Assembly (NCBI RefSeq): GCF_009862265.1
Contig: NZ_WWGX01000002.1
Coordinates: forward strand, 1-48,258
From: Streptomyces sp. SID8352
GTDB taxonomy: Bacteria > Actinomycetota > Actinomycetes > Streptomycetales > Streptomycetaceae
Reading direction: 5' to 3'
Length of the DNA stretch: 48,258 nucleotides
The notes beneath the pieces were generated by a model. The model was not told where the DNA came from. It saw only the letters and a list, made by a program, of their open reading frames with translations, and searched no databases. A program made the position numbers and the translations under genes. Positions 1 through 8,298 of the stretch are shown one piece after another (positions within the stretch are counted from its first letter, which is position 1; every line of letters begins with the position of its first letter).

Positions 1-348
1 CACGACGAGATCGTGCCGGGGCCGGAGGGCATCGGCCGGGCGACGGCCCGCGCGGGCGGCGTCGAGGGCGGCCTGTCCACCGGCGAACCGCTCCGGGTGC
101 GGGCCGCGATGAAGCCCATCGCGACCGTGCCGCGCGCCCTGCGGACGGTGGACGTGGCGACGGGTGAGCCGGCGCAGGCGCATCACCAGCGCTCCGACGT
201 GTGCGCGGTCCCGGCGGCGGGCATCGTCGCGGAGGCGATGGTGGCGCTGGTCCTGGCGGACGCGGTGGCGGAGAAGTTCGGCGGCGACAGCGTGGCCGAG
301 ACCCGCCGCAACGTGCGCTCCTACCTCGACCACCTGGCCGTCCGGTGA
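1..348 (+). CDS. aroC: Chorismate synthase, C-terminal part (gene starts left of window)
   Basis: The frame is open from base 1 and gives 115 C-terminal residues ending in TGA at 346-348. The strings [31 protein letters not shown] and [12 protein letters not shown] are hallmark chorismate synthase segments that bind FMN and EPSP. The enzyme makes chorismate, the branch point for aromatic amino acids and many secondary metabolites. The usual downstream partners aroK and aroB are absent: after the stop comes a hairpin and then a convergent MarR gene. This may therefore be a stand-alone or second copy, but the upstream side is not visible. Confidence 0.93.
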   Translation, partial: HDEIVPGPEGIGRATARAGGVEGGLSTGEPLRVRAAMKPIATVPRALRTVDVATGEPAQAHHQRSDVCAVPAAGIVAEAMVALVLADAVAEKFGGDSVAETRRNVRSYLDHLAVR

Positions 349-376
349 GCCGCCGGTGACCCGCTGAGCCCCGCGA

Positions 377-398
377 CCGCCCGCCGGGAGCCGGGCGG
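377..398 (+). terminator. Hairpin downstream of aroC
   Basis: A CCGCCCG/CGGGCGG stem of 7 bp with an 8-nt loop lies 28 bases after the aroC stop, with no T-run, as is common in Streptomyces. It is a probable terminator between the convergent aroC and marR genes. Confidence 0.45.
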
Positions 399-560
399 GT
401 GACGGGCGGGGGACGGATGGGAACCGGATCGGAGACGGGTGGCGCCGGGTGGGCGCGCACGGCCGGCCCTCTGCGGGCCCCGCCGGACGCCCGCGCCCCT
501 CACGGCCGGTCCGCCGCCCCGGCCGTCCGGCCGCCCCGTCGCCGCCGGACGCGCGCCCGT

Positions 561-1076
561 TCAGCGCATCCAGGGCAGGTCCGCGCCCGCTCCTCCCGGT
601 TGCAGTCCCTCGGCCAGGATCCGCGTGATCTCGCCGAGGGACTTCTGCTGTTCCGGGGTCAGCCGGTCGAACATGGCCTGCCGCACCGCGTTCACATGGC
701 CGGGCGCGGAACGGCCCAGCACCTCGAAGCCCTCGTCGGTGAGGACGGCGAACTGGCCCCGCTTGTCGGAGGAGCACTCCTCACGGCGGACCCAGCCGTT
801 CTTCTCCAGCCGGGCCACGGCGTGCGAGAGCCGGGAGCGGGTGATCTTCGCGAACTTGGCCAGTTCCGTCATCCGCAGCCGCCGACGCGGCGCCTCCCCG
901 AGCCTGACCAGGAGGATGTAGTAGATGTGCGGCATGCCGGCGTCTCGTTGGAGCTGCCGGTCGAGGTGGTCCTCCAGCAGGGTCGTGGCCTCTATGTAGG
1001 AGCGCCACACGCGCTGTTCCTCGTCGGTGAGCCAGCGGGGCTCGTCGGCGGGGGCCGGGTTGGGTGCCGTGTTCAT
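561..1076 (-). CDS. MarR-family transcriptional regulator
   Basis: This 171-aa protein has a typical MarR length and plan: an N-terminal dimerisation helix, then a winged helix (LRMTELAKFAKITRSRLSHA, about residues 86-105) and the wing region NGWVRREECSSDKRGQFAVLTDEG. Such proteins repress neighbouring genes and release DNA on binding small phenolic or oxidised ligands. It is divergent from a LigB-type dioxygenase gene, and the shared intergenic region holds palindromes that look like MarR operators. I infer that it represses the dioxygenase gene and itself. The ligand cannot be read from sequence; an aromatic or quinone-type compound would fit the neighbour. Confidence 0.9.
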   Translation of the reverse strand: MNTAPNPAPADEPRWLTDEEQRVWRSYIEATTLLEDHLDRQLQRDAGMPHIYYILLVRLGEAPRRRLRMTELAKFAKITRSRLSHAVARLEKNGWVRREECSSDKRGQFAVLTDEGFEVLGRSAPGHVNAVRQAMFDRLTPEQQKSLGEITRILAEGLQPGGAGADLPWMR

Positions 1077-1098
1077 GGGACCACTCTACGGAACGACT

Positions 1099-1158
1099 GT
1101 TTGAAAGTTAAACAACGTTGGCGTAGATTGGATGGCGTCCAATCATTTGAAGGTTCAA
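1099..1158. promoter_or_regulatory. Cluster of palindromes between marR and the dioxygenase gene, candidate MarR operators
   Basis: Three dyads lie in 60 bases: an imperfect GTTTGAAAGTTAAAC (1099-1113), a perfect ATTGGA/TCCAAT separated by 5 nt (1127-1143), and a perfect TTGAA-GG-TTCAA (1147-1158). TTGAA/TTCAA half-sites are common in MarR-family operators. The local AT content is far above the surroundings, consistent with divergent promoters. Confidence 0.65.
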
Positions 1159-1193
1159 GCAATCGGATCGAGTCGAGCCGGGGAGCCGCCGCC

Positions 1194-1979
1194 ATGTCCG
1201 CCGCACACCAGGGGCGCATGCCCGCCCTCTACCTCAGCCACGGCGCCCCGCCGCTCGCCGACGACCCCGTCTGGCCCGGTGAGCTGGCCGCCTGGGCCGC
1301 CGGCCTGCCGCGCCCCCGGGCGATCCTCGTCGTCTCCGCCCACTGGGAGGAGGCCCCCCTCGCTCTCGGTGCCGTCCGCACCGTCCCCCTCGTCCACGAC
1401 TTCTGGGGCTTCCCCGAGCACTACTACCGGGTGCGCTACGGGGCCCCCGGCGCCCCGGACCTCGCGGACTCCGTGCGCAAACTGCTGCGCGCCCCCGGCA
1501 TCCCCGTGCAGGACGTGCCCGAGCGCGGCCTCGACCACGGCGCCTACGTCCCGCTGGTGGAGATGTACCCCGACGCCGACATCCCCGTCCTCCAGGTCTC
1601 CATGCCCACCCTCGACCCCGCCGGGCTCATGGAGATCGGCCGCCGGCTGGCACCCCTGCGCGACGAGGGCGTCCTGATCGTCGGCTCCGGCTTCTTCACC
1701 CACAACCTCGCCGCGCTGCGCCACTCCGGCGTCCCCGCGTGGTCCTCCGAGTTCGACGACTGGGGTCGGCGCGCCCTGGACGCCGGGGACGTCGACGCCC
1801 TGCTCGACTTCGCCCGCACCTCTCCCTCGGGCGCGCTGGCGCACCCGCGCACCGAGCACTTCGCCCCGCTCTTCGTCACCCTGGGAGCCGCCGACGCCAC
1901 CGGTGAGCTGGACCGGGGCCGCTCGGTGATCGACGGCTTCTGGATGGGCCTGGCGAAGCGGTCGGTGCAGTTCGGCTGA
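1194..1979 (+). CDS. LigB/DODA-type extradiol ring-cleavage dioxygenase family protein
   Basis: This 261-aa protein starts at ATG 1194 after a weak GGGAG site. It belongs to the class III extradiol dioxygenase (4,5-DOPA dioxygenase, YgiD-like) family. Putative metal and catalytic histidines are H16 (LSHGAPPL), H50 (VVSAHWEE), H115 (GLDHGAYVPL) and H170 (GFFTHN), with the family segment HDFWGFPEHYY at about 68-78. Members use Fe(II) or Zn(II) and open catechol-type rings. The true substrate is unknown here. It sits divergent to the MarR gene, so induction by an aromatic compound is likely. Confidence 0.9.
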   Translation: MSAAHQGRMPALYLSHGAPPLADDPVWPGELAAWAAGLPRPRAILVVSAHWEEAPLALGAVRTVPLVHDFWGFPEHYYRVRYGAPGAPDLADSVRKLLRAPGIPVQDVPERGLDHGAYVPLVEMYPDADIPVLQVSMPTLDPAGLMEIGRRLAPLRDEGVLIVGSGFFTHNLAALRHSGVPAWSSEFDDWGRRALDAGDVDALLDFARTSPSGALAHPRTEHFAPLFVTLGAADATGELDRGRSVIDGFWMGLAKRSVQFG

Positions 1980-2285
1980 GCTTTTGGCGCCCCGCCCCGC
2001 CTCGCACGCCCGGCGCCCCGCACGCTCCCGCGCCCCGCATGCTTCCGGCGTCCCGCACGCCCCCGGCGGCCCGCTCCGTGTGCCCCCGGCGATCCGCCCG
2101 TGCCGCGTGGCAACCCCCGGCGCGCGGGAGCCGTCCTCTCCATGGGGGCGGCCGACGGGCGCCGGTGCTGTGAGGGGCGTCACCCTCCGCCCGGCCCGGG
2201 GAGGCGCGGAGGCGCCCGGCGGGGACCGTCGCGGACGCTGCCGACCGGGGTCCGACCAGGGCCTCCGCGGGGTCCGGTGGCCCTG

Positions 2286-2324
2286 CTGATCATGATGCGC
2301 CGGCACAGGGTACTGCATGATCAG
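2286..2324. promoter_or_regulatory. Perfect 9-bp inverted repeat upstream of hrdD
   Basis: CTGATCATG (2286-2294) and CATGATCAG (2316-2324) form a perfect dyad with centres 30 bases apart, close to three helical turns, just upstream of the hrdD promoter. This fits an operator for a dimeric or looping regulator. An RNA hairpin with a 21-nt loop is less likely. Confidence 0.5.
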
Positions 2325-2344
2325 AAAAATCGGAGGGCGGGTTG

Positions 2345-2370
2345 GGAATTCTGTCCGGATTCCAGTCGTT
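2345..2370 (+). promoter_or_regulatory. SigR-type promoter of hrdD
   Basis: GGAAT at 2345-2349 and GTT at 2368-2370 are separated by exactly 18 nt, matching the GGAAT-N18-GTT consensus of the oxidative (thiol) stress ECF sigma factor SigR in Streptomyces. hrdD is a known SigR target in this genus. The promoter lies about 110 bases before the ATG. Confidence 0.85.
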
Positions 2371-2484
2371 GTTTCCATCGGATGCAGGGCACCCGAAGAG
2401 CGTCCGGAGCAGAGTCCGGGCCGGCTCGGAGGATGTCGTACGTCCAAGGACCACCCGCTGATCCACCATCGCAAGGGAGCACGC

Positions 2485-3483
2485 ATGGCAACCCGTGCCG
2501 TCGCCCGTCGCAAGTCCGCCTCCCGGGGGACCTCCGACGCGGCAACCAGCGTCCGCGCCAGCGGCGGCGAGCTCGCCGACCGCGATCTGGTCGGCATGTA
2601 CCTCGACGAGATCGCGCGGACCCCGCTGCTCGACGCCGCCAAGGAGGTCGAGCTGTCCCAGACCATCGAGGCGGGCGTGTTCGCACGGCAGGTACTCGAA
2701 GGCTACGAGGAGACCGGGGCGGACGCCACCCGTGAGGAGCTGCGCGCCCTGATCGAGGAGGGCGAGCGGGCGAAGGACGTCTTCATCCGCTCCAACCTCC
2801 GCCTGGTCGTCGCGGTCGCCCGCCGGTACCCGCGCAGCGGCCTGCCGCTCCTCGACCTCATCCAGGAGGGCAACGCCGGCCTGGTCCGCGCGGTCGAGAA
2901 GTTCGACTACCGCAAGGGCTTCAAGTTCTCGACGTACGCCACCTGGTGGATCCGCCAGGCCATCACCCGGTCGATCGCCGACCAGTCGCGCACCATCCGC
3001 CTGCCCGTCCACCTGGTGGAGGAGCTGGGCCGGATACGCCGGGTGCAGCGCGAGTTCAACCGCGAGCACGGCCGCGAGCCGGAGCCCGCCGAGATCGCCG
3101 CCGAGCTGGGCTCGACGCCGGAGCGCGTCACCGACGTGCTCGACTGGGCCCGCGACCCGGTCTCGCTGAACATGGCGGTGGACGACGAGGGCGAGACCCA
3201 GTTCGGCGACCTCCTGGAGGACACCTCCGCGGTCTCGCCCGAGCAGTCGGTGCTGACCCTGCTGCGCAGCGAGGAGCTGGACGACCTGATCGGCCGCCTC
3301 GACCCGCGCACCGCGTCCATCATCAAGATGCGCTACGGCATCGACGACGGCCGCGAGCGCACGCTGACCGAGGTCGGCAAGGAGCACGGGCTCACCCGTG
3401 AGCGCATCCGGCAGATCGAGAAGCACGCGCTGCTGGAGCTGAAGAAGCTGGCCCGCGACACCGGCTTCGAGGCGGCGGCGTAA
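2485..3483 (+). CDS. hrdD: RNA polymerase principal-like sigma factor HrdD (group 2 sigma-70)
   Basis: The 332-aa protein starts at ATG 2485 behind AAGGGAG. All sigma-70 regions are present: region 1.2 (DLVGMYLDEIARTPLL, 34-49), region 2.1-2.4 (FIRSNLRLVVAVARRY, LLDLIQEGNAGLVRAVEKFDY, then STYATWWIRQAITRSIADQ, about 100-168), region 3 (VHLVEELGRIRRVQREF), and region 4 with its helix-turn-helix (TLTEVGKEHGLTRERIRQIEKHA). The length equals that usual for HrdD. It lacks the long acidic N-terminus of HrdB. HrdD is a non-essential housekeeping-like sigma factor induced by stress. Transcription from the SigR-type promoter upstream is expected. Confidence 0.95.
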   Translation: MATRAVARRKSASRGTSDAATSVRASGGELADRDLVGMYLDEIARTPLLDAAKEVELSQTIEAGVFARQVLEGYEETGADATREELRALIEEGERAKDVFIRSNLRLVVAVARRYPRSGLPLLDLIQEGNAGLVRAVEKFDYRKGFKFSTYATWWIRQAITRSIADQSRTIRLPVHLVEELGRIRRVQREFNREHGREPEPAEIAAELGSTPERVTDVLDWARDPVSLNMAVDDEGETQFGDLLEDTSAVSPEQSVLTLLRSEELDDLIGRLDPRTASIIKMRYGIDDGRERTLTEVGKEHGLTRERIRQIEKHALLELKKLARDTGFEAAA

Positions 3484-4137
3484 CCGACGGACCGGACGGG
3501 GGCCGCGCGGCCCCGGCGGGGCGGGAGCGGGACGGCGAGGACCGACGGGGGCGCGCGGCCCCCCCCGGGTCCCGGCCCCAGGGCCATGGTCCGGCCGGGG
3601 ACGTGCCGGGGGCGTCGGCGCCCCCGGGGACGGCGGGCTCCCGGCGGCGCACCGTGCCCGCACGCGGCAGGGGGCTGCCGGGGAGGCGGGTCCGCGGCGC
3701 GCCGCGCGGCGTGGGGCGGGGGAGCGGTGTGCAACCCGGAGATGCCGTGGGACCGGGAGATGTCGTGGGACCCGGACCCGGACGCGGCGGGCGCGCGGCG
3801 TGTGTCCGGCGCACCGGCCCTCGCGCGAACACACGGCCGCCGACGGTGCTTCAACCCGCGCGTGCCGGGAACAAGAACTCCAGGCCCCGGACGCGGGCCG
3901 GGAGCGGGACTCCACCGCTCCACCAACCGCACGGGCGGGGCGGCATCCGCCCCCATGGACCACGTCCCGACGCACTCCCCCCGGTGCCGGGACCTTCCCG
4001 AGCCGGGCGCGGCGCCTTCCCCCGGGCGCCGTGGCCCGGCCCTCCTCGTGACTGCCGAAGGGCGGGGCACCCCGGACCTGAACCCCGGGGTGGCCCGCCG
4101 GATGACAGATTTTGCCACAGCGGCATAACCTGCCGAT
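3484..4137. other. 654-base region without a recognisable gene
   Basis: The sequence is very GC-rich and open in several frames on both strands, but the possible products are Pro/Arg/Gly-rich with no domain or ribosome site. The last 60 bases before 4138 are AT-richer (ACAGATTTTGCC) and probably hold the promoter of the TetR gene. I see nothing else. Confidence 0.55.
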
Positions 4138-4830
4138 GTGAGCACCACCCCACCGTCCGATCCGCCCGGTTCGGCCCCTCCCTCCCTGACCGAACGGCGC
4201 AAGGCCGAGACCCGCGCGGAGATCGCCCGCGCCGCGGCCCGCCTCTTCGTCCAGCACGGCCTGCGGGCCACCCGCGCCGAGGACATCGCCCGCGCCGCCG
4301 GGGTCGCCCCGCGCACCTTCTACCGGTACTTCGCGACCAAGGAGGAGGCCGTCGCCCCGCTCTACGCCCTCGGCGCCGAACGCTGGGCCCACGCGGTGCG
4401 CACCGCCCCCGGCGAGCTGTCCCCGACCGAGGCCCTGGAACACGCCGTGCGGCACACCCTGACCCCGGGCGCCGGGGTGTCGGCGGTCTCCTGGGAGTGG
4501 GCCCGCACCCTCGTCCGGCTGGCCGACGGCAGCCCCGCGCTGCGCAAGGTGTGGGCCGACGTCTGCCACCTCGCCGAGGGGTGGCTGGCCGAGGCGCTGG
4601 CGGCACGGATCGCCCGGGGACAGGGGGATGACGCCGCCGCCCGCGCGGCCGCCTCCCCCGATCTGCGCTTCGCGGCGGCCGTGGCCGGCACGGCGGTTCG
4701 GGCCGCCGTGGAGCACTGGGCCGCCGCCGAGGTCGCGCCGGCCCCCGGCGGTCCCGAGGGCCCCCGCGCGCTCGCCCTGCGCAACCTCGCGGTGCTGCGG
4801 GGGTTCGACTGGCAGGCCGCGCTGCGCTGA
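4138..4830 (+). CDS. TetR-family transcriptional regulator
   Basis: This 230-aa protein has a GTG start at 4138. The N-terminal TetR DNA-binding domain is clear: KAETRAEIARAAARLFVQHG (about 21-40), then the helix-turn-helix ATRAEDIARAAGVAPRTFYRYFATKEEAV (about 43-71). The C-terminal ligand-binding half is Ala-rich and matches the actinobacterial TetR_C type. No good Shine-Dalgarno precedes the GTG, and GCATAACC sits about 15 bases upstream, so the transcript may be leaderless. The target is unknown; it is not divergent from any obvious transporter. Confidence 0.9.
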   Translation: MSTTPPSDPPGSAPPSLTERRKAETRAEIARAAARLFVQHGLRATRAEDIARAAGVAPRTFYRYFATKEEAVAPLYALGAERWAHAVRTAPGELSPTEALEHAVRHTLTPGAGVSAVSWEWARTLVRLADGSPALRKVWADVCHLAEGWLAEALAARIARGQGDDAAARAAASPDLRFAAAVAGTAVRAAVEHWAAAEVAPAPGGPEGPRALALRNLAVLRGFDWQAALR

Positions 4831-5211
4831 CCCGCGCGCCCCGGGACACCGCCCGCCGCCCCACCCGCCACCCCCGCCCGGTCCTCCCGTCCACCGCCCC
4901 GGACACCCGCAGTTCCCTTGCCGCCCGCCGCTCTCCCGCCGCCCCCGCTTGTCCGCCACCGCCCGCTGAGGATGCCAGCCGCTCCCGGTCGCCCGCCCCC
5001 GCTCGCCCACCGCGCCGGGTGCCCTCTTCTCGCCGGGCAGGTTCGCCCGTCCCGGCCGGGCGGGAGCCGTCCGGCGCCGCCGGTATGCCGCCCACTGCCC
5101 GGGCTGTTCCCCGGGCCGCCGGCGGCGTTCCCCGCACCGCCCGGCGGTGTCGCCCGCCTCGGCCGGGCGCCGCGTACGCGCCGGGCCCCGGGATGCCCGC
5201 CCCGGCGCCGG
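4831..5211. other. 381-base spacer between convergent genes
   Basis: The sequence is C-rich low-complexity DNA between the TetR and WYL genes. I find no gene, RNA or perfect hairpin that I can defend. Confidence 0.5.
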
Positions 5212-6183
5212 TCACTCCCCGTCCACGGCCCCGGACAACCGGGCCGCCAGCTCCCGGATCCGGGCCACCAGCTCCGGCGGCCGCCGGACCCGGAAGTCCA
5301 CCCCCAGCATCGCCAGCCGGACAGCCGTCCAGTCCAGCGAGTCCGACGTGGTCACCCGCAGCACACAGGAACCGCCGTCGCCCTCCGGCTCCGGAACGCC
5401 CAGCCGGCCCGGCAGCCGGGCCGCCACCGCCTCGGCCGGGGCCGCGAACACGACCTCCAGGTCGTAGGCGTCCCCACGCCCCCGCATCGACCGCCGCAGG
5501 AACTCCGCCGCGCTCCCCGTCGGCAGCTCCCTCGGGGCGAACCGCGTCCCCGTCGCCAGCGGCTCGCTCACCCGGTCCACCCGGAAGGTCCGCCAGTCCT
5601 CGCGGTCCAGGTCGTAGGCGACCAGGTACCAGCGCTGTCCCGTCGACACCAGCCGGTACGGCTCCGTCAGGCGCCGCGAGGCCGTGCCGTCCCCGGCGCG
5701 GTAGGCGAACCGCAGCCGCTCCCGGCCGGCCACCGTGGAGGCCATCGCGGTCAGCGTCCCGGGGGCGATGCTCGGCCCGTCCCCGCTGGTCAGCGGTGTC
5801 GTCGCGGCCTGTAGGGTGGAGACGCGGTGGCGCAGCCGGGCCGGGAGCACCTGCTCCAGCTTGGCCAGCGCCCGTACCGACGCCTCGTCCACGCCCGCCA
5901 GCGCGTGCCCCGCACCGGCACGCAGCCCCACGGCGATGGCCACGGCCTCCTCGTCGTCCAGCACCAGCGGCGGCATCGCCTTGCCCGCGACCAGCCGGTA
6001 TCCGCCGTCGGCCCCCATCGTGGCCCGCACCGGATAGCCCAGCTCGCGCAGCCGGTCGATGTCCCGGCGGACCGTGCGGCGCGAGACCCCGAGCCGCTCG
6101 GCGAGTTCACCGCCGGGCCATTCCCGGGGCGTCTGGAGGAGGGACAGGAGCGTCAGCAGCCGTGCCGGTGTGTCCGTCGTCAT
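5212..6183 (-). CDS. HTH_11/WYL-domain transcriptional regulator
   Basis: From the chosen ATG at 6183 the protein has 323 aa. It has an N-terminal DeoR-type winged helix (PARLLTLLSLLQ, then GELAERLGVSRRTVRRDIDRLRELGYPV) and a C-terminal WYL domain (LTEPYRLVSTGQRWYLVAYDLDREDWRTFRVDRV) followed by the WCX extension. WYL domains sense ligands, often nucleotides or single-stranded nucleic acids, and YafY-like members are repressors or activators of neighbouring genes. An alternative start lies 4 codons upstream. It is divergent from the DHA2 exporter gene with only about 60 bases between them, so control of that exporter is likely. Confidence 0.9.
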   Translation of the reverse strand: MTTDTPARLLTLLSLLQTPREWPGGELAERLGVSRRTVRRDIDRLRELGYPVRATMGADGGYRLVAGKAMPPLVLDDEEAVAIAVGLRAGAGHALAGVDEASVRALAKLEQVLPARLRHRVSTLQAATTPLTSGDGPSIAPGTLTAMASTVAGRERLRFAYRAGDGTASRRLTEPYRLVSTGQRWYLVAYDLDREDWRTFRVDRVSEPLATGTRFAPRELPTGSAAEFLRRSMRGRGDAYDLEVVFAAPAEAVAARLPGRLGVPEPEGDGGSCVLRVTTSDSLDWTAVRLAMLGVDFRVRRPPELVARIRELAARLSGAVDGE

Positions 6184-6245
6184 GGCGACGAGCATCGCGC
6201 ACCAGTAGGACCGGATCGGACCTATATGGCTCCTAGGTTCTCCCC

Positions 6246-8237
6246 ATGGCCTTCCCGGGGGCCCGGCGCCGGCGCGGACCACGCGGGCACCGACCCCGGA
6301 ACACGGGCACGGACGACGGACACGGGACGGACGACGGAGATGACGTACACGGCAGCGACGGGGCCCCGGAGCGGACGGGCCCGGGGGAGCGGACGGTGAC
6401 GGGGAGAGCGGCGGCGGGGAGACCGGCCGAGGGAGGGACGGCGGAGATGGCGGAGACGGCGGGAGCGGGCCGGCGGACGGACACCGCGGACGCGGTGGGG
6501 CCGCGGAGCCCGGCAGTGGAGACGACGGAGGCGACGGGACCAGTGGAGAAGACGGCAGCGGCGGAGGACCCCGGGACCCCCGGGGCGAAGACGCCCCTGA
6601 CGGCGGGAAAGCCCCTGACGACGGGGAAGCCCCCGACGGCGGGGACGCGGACGGCGGCGGAGGCGCCCGGAACGGCCGGGACCCCGCGGGACACCGGGGT
6701 CGTCGACCCGGCGTCTCCCGCCAAGGGTGACCGGCGCCGCTGGTTCGCCCTCGCGATCGTGATGACCGCGGCCTTCATGGACCTCGTCGACGTCACCATC
6801 GTCAACATCGCGATTCCCTCCATCCAGCGGGACGCCGGAGCCACCTTCAGCCAGATCCAGTGGATCACCGCCGGATACGCCCTCGCCTTCGCCGCCGGTC
6901 TGATCACCGGCGGACGGCTCGGTGACATCCACGGCCGCAAGCGCCTCTTCCTCATCGGCATCGGCGGCTTCACCATCGCCTCCGCCCTGTGCGGGTTCGC
7001 CGTCGGCCCGGAGATGCTGGTCGTCTCCCGGCTGCTCCAGGGCGCCATGGCCGCGCTGATGGTGCCGCAGGTGCTCTCGATCGTGCACGCGACCTTCCCC
7101 GCCCACGAGCGCGGCAAGGTCTTCGGACTGTTCGGCGCCGTCGTCGGCCTGGGCGCCGTCTCCGGGCCCCTGTTCGGCGCGCTGCTCACCCAGTGGAACC
7201 TCTTCGGGCTCGAATGGCGGCCCATCTTCCTGATCAACCTGCCCGTCGGCATCGCCGGCCTCGTCCTCGGCAGCCGCTTCATCACCGAGTCCAAGGCCCC
7301 GCGCGCCCTGAAGCTCGACCTGCCCGGCGTCGCCCTGGTCACCCTCGGCCTGCTGATGCTGCTCTACCCGCTCACCCGGGGCCGCGAGCTGGGCTGGCCC
7401 CTGTGGGGATACGCGTCCATGGTCGGTGCCCTGGTCGTCTTCGCCGTGCTGGTGGCCTACGAGCGGCGCAAGGGCGAGCGGGACGGCTCACCGCTGATCG
7501 AACTCTCGCTGTTCCGCGTCAAGAGCTTCGCCGCCGGCATCGCGGTCCAGACGGTGTTCGGCCTCGGCCTCGGCATCTACTTCCTGGTGTGGACCCTCTA
7601 CATGCAGCAGGGCCTCGGCTGGAGCGCCCTCAAGGCCGGTCTGACCGGTGTGCCGTTCTCGGTCGCCGTGTCGGCGGCGGCCGGGGTGTCGGTGCAGCTC
7701 CTCGTCCCCCGCTTCGGCCGCAAGGTGCTCCAGGCGGGCGCGCTGGTCATGGCCGCCGGAGTGCTCCTCTACCTCTGGGAGGCCGGACGCCACGGCCTCG
7801 GCATCGGGGTCTGGCAGATGGTGCCGCCCCTGGTGGTCATGGGCATCGGCATGGGCCTGATCGTCGCCCCGCTGACCGACGCGGTGCTCTCCGAGGTGCC
7901 GCGCGAGCACGCCGGAGCCGCGTCGGGACTCATCAACACCGTGCAGCAGATGGGCAACGCCCTCGGCCTCGGCCTGGTCTCCGTGGTCTTCTTCGGCACC
8001 ATCGGTGACCGGCCGGCCCCGGCCGACATCGGCCCGGCCTTCGTGAACGCCTTCCAGAACTCGCTCGGCTGGGTCGCCGCCGTCCTCGGCGCCATCTTCC
8101 TGCTGATGTTCGCGCTGCCCAGGCGCCCCGCCCGGCATGTGGAGGGCACCGGCGGGGCCACCACCGGTGGAACGCCCGACGGCGACACCACGGACCGGGA
8201 CGGCCGGGAGGGCACGAAGGAACCCGCCCTGGTCTGA
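6246..8237 (+). CDS. DHA2-type MFS multidrug exporter with long disordered N-terminus
   Basis: The protein has 663 aa from ATG 6246. Residues about 160-620 form a 14-helix DHA2 transporter: FMDLVDVTIVNIAIPSIQ (helix 1), motif A GGRLGDIHGRKRLF, LLQGAMAALMVPQ, and motif C GAVVGLGAVSGPLFG. The first 155 residues are Gly/Thr/Ala-rich low complexity, unusual for this family. TAGGTT 8 bases before the ATG suggests a leaderless start. A GGGAGG-preceded ATG at 6447 is an alternative that would remove 67 residues. Proton-driven export of hydrophobic drugs is the family role. The divergent WYL protein is the likely regulator. Confidence 0.88.
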   Translation: MAFPGARRRRGPRGHRPRNTGTDDGHGTDDGDDVHGSDGAPERTGPGERTVTGRAAAGRPAEGGTAEMAETAGAGRRTDTADAVGPRSPAVETTEATGPVEKTAAAEDPGTPGAKTPLTAGKPLTTGKPPTAGTRTAAEAPGTAGTPRDTGVVDPASPAKGDRRRWFALAIVMTAAFMDLVDVTIVNIAIPSIQRDAGATFSQIQWITAGYALAFAAGLITGGRLGDIHGRKRLFLIGIGGFTIASALCGFAVGPEMLVVSRLLQGAMAALMVPQVLSIVHATFPAHERGKVFGLFGAVVGLGAVSGPLFGALLTQWNLFGLEWRPIFLINLPVGIAGLVLGSRFITESKAPRALKLDLPGVALVTLGLLMLLYPLTRGRELGWPLWGYASMVGALVVFAVLVAYERRKGERDGSPLIELSLFRVKSFAAGIAVQTVFGLGLGIYFLVWTLYMQQGLGWSALKAGLTGVPFSVAVSAAAGVSVQLLVPRFGRKVLQAGALVMAAGVLLYLWEAGRHGLGIGVWQMVPPLVVMGIGMGLIVAPLTDAVLSEVPREHAGAASGLINTVQQMGNALGLGLVSVVFFGTIGDRPAPADIGPAFVNAFQNSLGWVAAVLGAIFLLMFALPRRPARHVEGTGGATTGGTPDGDTTDRDGREGTKEPALV

Positions 8238-8263
8238 CGACCCGGCGGAACCCAGGGGCGGCG

Positions 8264-8289
8264 GGCCCCGCACCTCGGTGTGCGGGGCC
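8264..8289. terminator. Bidirectional terminator hairpin
   Basis: A perfect 10-bp stem GGCCCCGCAC/GTGCGGGGCC with a 6-nt loop lies between the convergent DHA2 gene and the DUF6227-like gene. Confidence 0.85.
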
Positions 8290-8298
8290 GTCGCCGTG

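Larger units (their letters stand above)
1980..2484. other. Non-coding region upstream of hrdD
   Basis: I see no convincing gene in these 505 bases. The first 300 bases are C-rich low-complexity sequence. The last 200 bases drop in GC and contain a long dyad and a SigR-type promoter, listed separately. Confidence 0.7.

Noticed and set aside
3586..4128. 180-codon open frame between hrdD and the TetR gene
   Set aside because: Its composition is Pro/Arg/Gly low complexity, it has no ribosome site, and no motif is visible.
2290..5010. 906-codon open frame on the minus strand across hrdD
   Set aside because: It is the antisense shadow of hrdD and the TetR gene in high-GC DNA. It has no domain and runs through intergenic repeats.
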